Shown piece by piece: positions 60,217 through 64,000 of a stretch of 64,000 bases of DNA; the first letter of the stretch is position 1, and every line of letters starts with the position of its first letter. This DNA is from Hymenobacter cellulosivorans (GTDB lineage Bacteria; Bacteroidota; Bacteroidia; Cytophagales; Hymenobacteraceae): the NCBI RefSeq assembly GCF_022919135.1, contig NZ_CP095049.1, forward strand, positions 2,670,501 through 2,734,500, given 5' to 3'. The notes beneath the pieces were generated by a model. That model was not told the DNA's origin. It was given only the letters and a program-made list of their open reading frames with translations, and searched no databases. Position numbers and translations under genes: made by a program.

Positions 60217-60945
60217 ATAGAAGAGTTTGTACCCGAAAATCAATCCGAACAGCCCGAGCTGATTATCCCGGCTGAAGAAGCTGCCCAGATCCAGGTGCGG
60301 TTTATGACCCAGGTCTACGGTTGGATGGCCGGCGCCCTGGCCCTGACTGGTGGTGTAGCCATGTTGGTAGGCGCTTCGCCCGAAATCCAGGAAGTGGTAT
60401 TTGGCAACCGGCTGGTGTTCTTCGGCCTGATTATCCTGGAGCCGTTCGTGGTGGGCTAGCTGGGCCGCAACCTGTTTGAGATGTCGCCCAACCAGGCCGT
60501 CGGCGCTTTTGCTGGTTACGCCTTGCTCAATGGCGTTACGCTGGGCATTATTTTCATGGTTTACACGGCTGAGTCTATTGCCTCTACCTTCTTTATTACG
60601 GCCGGCACGTTCGGGGTGATGAGCCTCTACGGCTTCGTCACGGGCACTGACCTGAGCCGCTGGGGCAACCTGCTGTTCATGGCCCTGATTGGCCTCCTCA
60701 TTGCCTCAGTAGTGAATATATTCCTGGCCAGCTCGATGCTGTACTGGATTACCAGCTTCATCGGCGTTGCCCTGTTTGTGGCCCTCACGGCCTACGACAC
60801 CCAGAAAGTAAAAAACCTGGCTTTCATCGGCTACGGCGACGAAGGTGCCGACCGCAAAGCTGCCGTGTGGGGTGCCCTAACGCTCTACCTCGATTTCGTG
60901 AACCTGTTTCTCTACCTGCTGCGCTTCTTTGGCCGTCGCAAGTAA
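60217..60945 (+). pseudogene. Bax inhibitor-1 family membrane protein, disrupted
   Basis: The frame from 60217 encodes a complete BI-1/YccA-type protein of about 242 residues with seven hydrophobic helices: opening FVPENQSEQPELIIPAEEAA, then RFMTQVYGWMAGALALTG, FFGLIILEPFVVG, MVYTAESIASTFFITAGTFGVMSLYG and the C-terminal GALTLYLDFVNLFLYLLRFFG. Two defects occur. No ATG precedes the frame (ATA sits where a start would be expected, and the upstream frame closes at a TAG at 60175), and codon 81 is TAG (60457-60459) in the VVG-x-LGRN segment. An ATG at 60481 permits only the C-terminal 154 residues. Such proteins modulate membrane stress and calcium leak. Confidence 0.85.
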
Positions 60946-60965
60946 GATTAAGCAATATTTGAAAT

Positions 60966-61002
60966 GCAAAACGGGCCGCCCACAGTGGGCGGCCCGTTTT
61001 GC
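60966..61002. terminator. bidirectional terminator
   Basis: Perfect 17-base stem with core ACGGGCCGCCCA, 3-base loop, and AAAA/TTTT flanks, 3' of the BI-1 gene. Confidence 0.9.
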
Positions 61003-61046
61003 TTGTACTTGGCGTAGTTAAATTCTTTGCAAACCCGTCATACGAA

Positions 61047-61466
61047 ATGACCCTAGAAGAACTTGTGGCGGCCTCCGGCGACGCCAAACTGTTGTCCTAC
61101 CACTACGCAGAAGGCATTCTGTTTCTGCTGTTGCTCTTGGATGAGCCGGATACAGTCGTAGAAGTAAAGATTCGCACCCAACTGCTCCAAACCGGTAGTG
61201 AGCTGCCGGCAACAAGTCCCTGGTGCTGCCACCTCGGGCGAATCGAGTTAGAGCCTATCAAATTAGAGGTCGTCAATGGTCATTATATGCCTCCACCTAG
61301 TTTTGTAGAGCTGATGAAAGATACTCGCTCCGGCCAAGGCTTAGCCTACGGCAGCAAAGCCTCGGCAGTGGGTTACCTATTCTCCCTGGTGGGTTCTAGC
61401 CGGGTCCTGTCTTGCCTGATCAGCACTCCAAATCATATTTCTATCAACGCAGCGGCTGATAACTAG
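61047..61466 (+). CDS. orphan hypothetical protein
   Basis: 139-residue cytoplasmic protein without a family I recognise. Sequence elements: TLEELVAASGDAKLLSYHYAEGILFLLLLLDEPDTVVEVKI, CCHLGRIELEPIKLEVVNGHYM, and GYLFSLVGSSRVLSCLIST. The pattern is alpha/beta and reminiscent of immunity or small adaptor proteins, but no toxin gene is adjacent. The start at 61047 leaves 44 bases after the terminator. Composition is a little lower in GC than neighbours. Confidence 0.65.
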   Translation: MTLEELVAASGDAKLLSYHYAEGILFLLLLLDEPDTVVEVKIRTQLLQTGSELPATSPWCCHLGRIELEPIKLEVVNGHYMPPPSFVELMKDTRSGQGLAYGSKASAVGYLFSLVGSSRVLSCLISTPNHISINAAADN

Positions 61467-61470
61467 TCTG

Positions 61471-63306
61471 TTACTTAGCCTTGCCGTTTAGCCAGTCGGC
61501 CCGGAATTTCTTCATGGCCTTGGTCACGGGCTTTTTAGCGGTTTCGTTAGTCACCACTTCCAGCGTGGGGTCTTCAGCCAAGGTTACCTGGACAGTGCGG
61601 ATGCCGCCGCGGGTGCGGTATTCCACCGGCACCACGTCGCCGGGCTTGTGGGCCGCCAGCAGGTCCTGCACGGCCTTGGCGTTGCTCAGGCGCTGCCCGT
61701 CAATCTTGCGCAGCACGTCTTCCCGGTCGAGGCCGGCCTGGTAAAGTGGGCTGCCTACCAAGGTGCTGCCTAGGCTGGCCGTACTGTCGGCCGCGTTGAA
61801 GCTCAGGCGGCTCATCAGGCTGGCCTGCCCGGCCCGGGCGCGGCGCACCGTCAGGCCGGCCGGGGCTAGCAGCTCATTGAACTTCGGCAACTCGTGACCC
61901 AGAATATGCTGGCGGAAAAACTGCCCGGCAAAGGCCGTGTCCCGGCTCACTTCGCCCAGAATACGCTGCAAATCGGTCAGGGTGTAAGGCTTGGCGGGGG
62001 CGTAGTTCTGTTGCTCCTTACCATGCTGCTGCCACACGGCCCGCATATAGGCGTCGAGCGTGGTCTTATGGTTTTGACGCAGCATCATATCCAGCGCCAG
62101 GGCATTGGCCCCACCGATGTAGTAGTACGACAGGTAAGTATTGCCCCGGTTGTTGGGGTCAATGGCGGCGGCGGCATCCACGAAAGGAGCCTGCTGGCTC
62201 ATCTGCACCGGCGAGAAACGGGCCGCCCCCGGCGAGTTAAGCATGGCACCCACCAAAGGCCCCACGGATTCCTGGCAATACTGGTCGTCGCTGAATACCC
62301 CGGCCCGGCGCAGCAGCAGGTCGCCGTAATACTGGGTGAAGCCTTCGGCAAACCAGAGCGAGTTGCTCATATTGGCCCGGTCGAAGTCGAAGGGCTCCAG
62401 GTCGCGGGGGCGGATGCGCTCCACGTTCCAGGCGTGGAAAAACTCGTGCGACACCGTCCCCAGATTATCAATGGCGCCGGGGCCGCGCAATGGGCGGTTG
62501 CTGGTCAGCGAGGTAGAGTTGCGGTGTTCCATACCATCGCCGCTGGTCTGGGGTAGGTAGTTGGCCACGAAGGTGTAGCGGCCGAAATCGTAGGCGGGCA
62601 GTTCTCCGAAAATGGCGGCGGCCTCCTGCACGATTTTCTTGGTCTGGTCCACGTAAGCGTCCAGCTCGGCGTCGGTGCCTTCGTGCAGTACGCTCATCTC
62701 AATGGTGCGCCCCTGATGCTGCCAGGAGCGCACTTTCTGCGCGCCCAGGGAGGTGGGGCTGTCCATCAGATATTGCAGGTGCGGGGCGTAATAGGTGCCG
62801 GTAGCAGCTTCGGGGCGTAGCTGCGTGGCTACCTGCCAGCCGGTAGGCAGCTCAAACTTGACCTGGGCCGGCCGCTGTTCCTGACCTTTGCCGTAGGCCA
62901 GCGTGGCGGGCATGTTTAGGTGGGCGTGAACAGCGTCGATGCCGGCATAAGTGCCGTCGGTTCGGTCGCCAAATAGGGTATAGGTAAAGCGCACTGTGCC
63001 GTCGTGCCCGCTCACGTCCCAGCCGTAGGGGTCGGGGCGGCTAACGTTCAAGGCTTTGCCTTTCGAGTCGGTGGCTTTCACGTCGTAGACGTTCTTGGCG
63101 AATTCGTGCAGGGCATAGCGGCCCGGCGAGCTACGGGCCATGCGTACCTGCAGGGGCCCGGCGGGCAGCTCCGAAAAGACGACGGTAACCTGGGCTTCGT
63201 GGTGCACCGCGTTGGGAAAGGCAACGGTATACTGCACGGGGGCCTGGGCCAGTGCTCCGAAGGGGAGGGCCAGGGCGAGAAGAAGAGTGGCGGCGGATTT
63301 CCGCAT
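61471..63306 (-). CDS. M61-family metallopeptidase with PDZ domain
   Basis: 611-residue exported zinc peptidase of family M61 (glycyl aminopeptidase type). Signal peptide ends FGALAQA. The N-terminal part is beta-rich; the catalytic motif is TVSHEFFHAWNVERIRPRDLEPFDF with HExxH, and the third ligand Glu lies in SLWFAEGFTQYYGDLLLRRAG. A PDZ domain occupies about residues 500-590 (LGSTLVGSPLYQAGLDREDVLRKIDGQ). The order is standard for the family. TATTTTTA on the minus strand (63334-63341) is a near-consensus -7 box. Confidence 0.96.
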   Translation of the reverse strand: MRKSAATLLLALALPFGALAQAPVQYTVAFPNAVHHEAQVTVVFSELPAGPLQVRMARSSPGRYALHEFAKNVYDVKATDSKGKALNVSRPDPYGWDVSGHDGTVRFTYTLFGDRTDGTYAGIDAVHAHLNMPATLAYGKGQEQRPAQVKFELPTGWQVATQLRPEAATGTYYAPHLQYLMDSPTSLGAQKVRSWQHQGRTIEMSVLHEGTDAELDAYVDQTKKIVQEAAAIFGELPAYDFGRYTFVANYLPQTSGDGMEHRNSTSLTSNRPLRGPGAIDNLGTVSHEFFHAWNVERIRPRDLEPFDFDRANMSNSLWFAEGFTQYYGDLLLRRAGVFSDDQYCQESVGPLVGAMLNSPGAARFSPVQMSQQAPFVDAAAAIDPNNRGNTYLSYYYIGGANALALDMMLRQNHKTTLDAYMRAVWQQHGKEQQNYAPAKPYTLTDLQRILGEVSRDTAFAGQFFRQHILGHELPKFNELLAPAGLTVRRARAGQASLMSRLSFNAADSTASLGSTLVGSPLYQAGLDREDVLRKIDGQRLSNAKAVQDLLAAHKPGDVVPVEYRTRGGIRTVQVTLAEDPTLEVVTNETAKKPVTKAMKKFRADWLNGKAK

Positions 63307-63397
63307 AGGACAGAAGAAACAGGGATGGATGCCTAAAAATAGGGCGCGGCGGCGCTACTTCGGTGGCCCTGCTTGTTTTTCCTCTGTAGGATGAGCC

Positions 63398-64000
63398 TTA
63401 ATTGAAGACGCTGGCCTCTACCATACCCCGAAAAAACAATTGTTGCTGTTGCAGCTGCAAGCCTAAATTGCGCAGCTCCGGGTGCAAGTCCGGCATGTCG
63501 CGGCCACTGATGCCGGTTGTGAGCCGGAAAAAGCGGTACATAGCTCGCAGCAGCAGACGCTGCCAGAGCGTTTGGGCCGGCCGAAAATCAGCCAGCAGCC
63601 AAGGAGCGCCCGGCCGCCGGACTCGGTTCAGGGCGCCGAGAATAGCTTGCAGGCGGCTGGGCTCAAACAAGTCCAGAAAGAAAAAGGTGAGGATGACGTC
63701 GAACGACTCGTCAGGGCGCAGGTCACGCTCGGTGCCCAGCCGGAATTCTACCTGTCCGGCATGCTGGGGCGCGGTTTGCAGCAGCGTCGCGCGCGACTTG
63801 GCCAGCATCATGGCCGAAGCTTCCAGGTAGAGCACCCGGGCATCAGGACGGCGCTGCAGCACTTCGCCCAGCACCCAGCCCGAGCCCCCGCCGATAATCA
63901 GGACCCGGGGCCGACCCGGTGGCAGGCCGGCCAAGGCTGCCTGTTGGGCGCGCTGCAGCGCGTCGCCAAATACGAGGCGGGCCAAAGGGTCGTAGAAGGG
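63398..64000 (-). CDS. class I SAM-dependent methyltransferase, 5' end outside window
   Basis: Partial gene of at least 200 codons: the minus-strand frame stays open to the window edge with PFYDPLARLVFGDALQRA preceding the annotated TTG at 63985, so the true start lies beyond 64000. The Rossmann SAM-binding loop is VLIIGGGSGWVLGEVL, followed by the ribose-binding acidic residue in VLYLEASAMML and by FDVILTFFFLDLFEPSRL (post-I motif region). The substrate is unknown; the lipid/quinone methylases of Bacteroidota share this arrangement. Confidence 0.88.
   Translation of the reverse strand, partial: PFYDPLARLVFGDALQRAQQAALAGLPPGRPRVLIIGGGSGWVLGEVLQRRPDARVLYLEASAMMLAKSRATLLQTAPQHAGQVEFRLGTERDLRPDESFDVILTFFFLDLFEPSRLQAILGALNRVRRPGAPWLLADFRPAQTLWQRLLLRAMYRFFRLTTGISGRDMPDLHPELRNLGLQLQQQQLFFRGMVEASVFN

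Noticed and set aside
1..64000. tRNA, rRNA, CRISPR array, riboswitch, transposase and phage genes
   Set aside because: None was seen on reading all gaps longer than about 100 bases, though weak structures could be missed by eye.

Overview
The window looks like chromosomal DNA of a high-GC member of the Bacteroidota, most likely Hymenobacter or a close relative (inference). The evidence is: two proteins with type IX secretion (T9SS) C-terminal sorting domains, several perfect Bacteroidota -7 promoter boxes (TAnnTTTG), gene families typical of Cytophagales (DUF2911, DUF547, DUF2461, M13 and M61 peptidases, zinc-dependent phospholipase C-like proteins), and coding DNA that is mostly GC-rich. I see no rRNA, tRNA, CRISPR array, phage module or transposase.

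Layout. 0.1-2.6 kb: OmpR-type two-component system. 2.9-5.2 kb: MaoC-like hydratase, phospholipase C-like protein, STAS-like protein. 5.3-11.2 kb: tripartite RND efflux operon (adaptor, pump, TolC-like channel) with a frameshift in the channel gene. 11.4-13.8 kb: YciE/YciF-type ferritin-like protein, alkyltransferase-like protein, hypothetical secreted protein. 14.0-18.0 kb: the most unusual block. A 109-residue protein ending in CPNCC, three tandem paralogous multi-spanning membrane proteins, a NarX-type histidine kinase and a receiver-only response regulator share one strand behind a good promoter. 18.0-19.9 kb: xseA/xseB, with xseA frameshifted. 20.1-29.5 kb: M13 peptidase, lipoprotein, cyclophilin, S1/P1-like protein, a possible kinase-fold protein, PncC, amidohydrolase, acyl-CoA-binding protein, CDGSH protein. 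29.5-38.8 kb: mixed housekeeping genes including a deoxynucleoside kinase, an RtcB-like ligase, a MOSC protein and a subtilase. 39-45.7 kb: lipoprotein, large PIG-L family protein with a mosaic centre, PAP2 phosphatase, and a sodium:solute symporter preceded by an overlapping 46-codon small membrane ORF. 45.8-52.9 kb: DUF2911 protein, three tandem YcxB-like proteins, AT-rich orphan gene, ABC exporter, TonB-like protein, second symporter. 53.2-64 kb: two tandem T9SS repeat proteins, metallo-hydrolase, beta-barrel-like protein, MFS transporter, broken Bax-inhibitor-1 gene, orphan, M61 peptidase, partial methyltransferase.

Genes here mostly sit in short single-strand groups ended by strong GC-rich hairpins. 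Four 130-190 bp intergenic elements with inverted ends, each with a central terminator-like hairpin, lie just 3' of genes and look like one dispersed repeat family. Two frameshifts each fit loss of one base in a C run (tolC-like, xseA). They could be assembly errors or real lesions. The BI-1 gene carries an in-frame TAG and lacks an ATG start. These three should be checked against reads before any biological reading.
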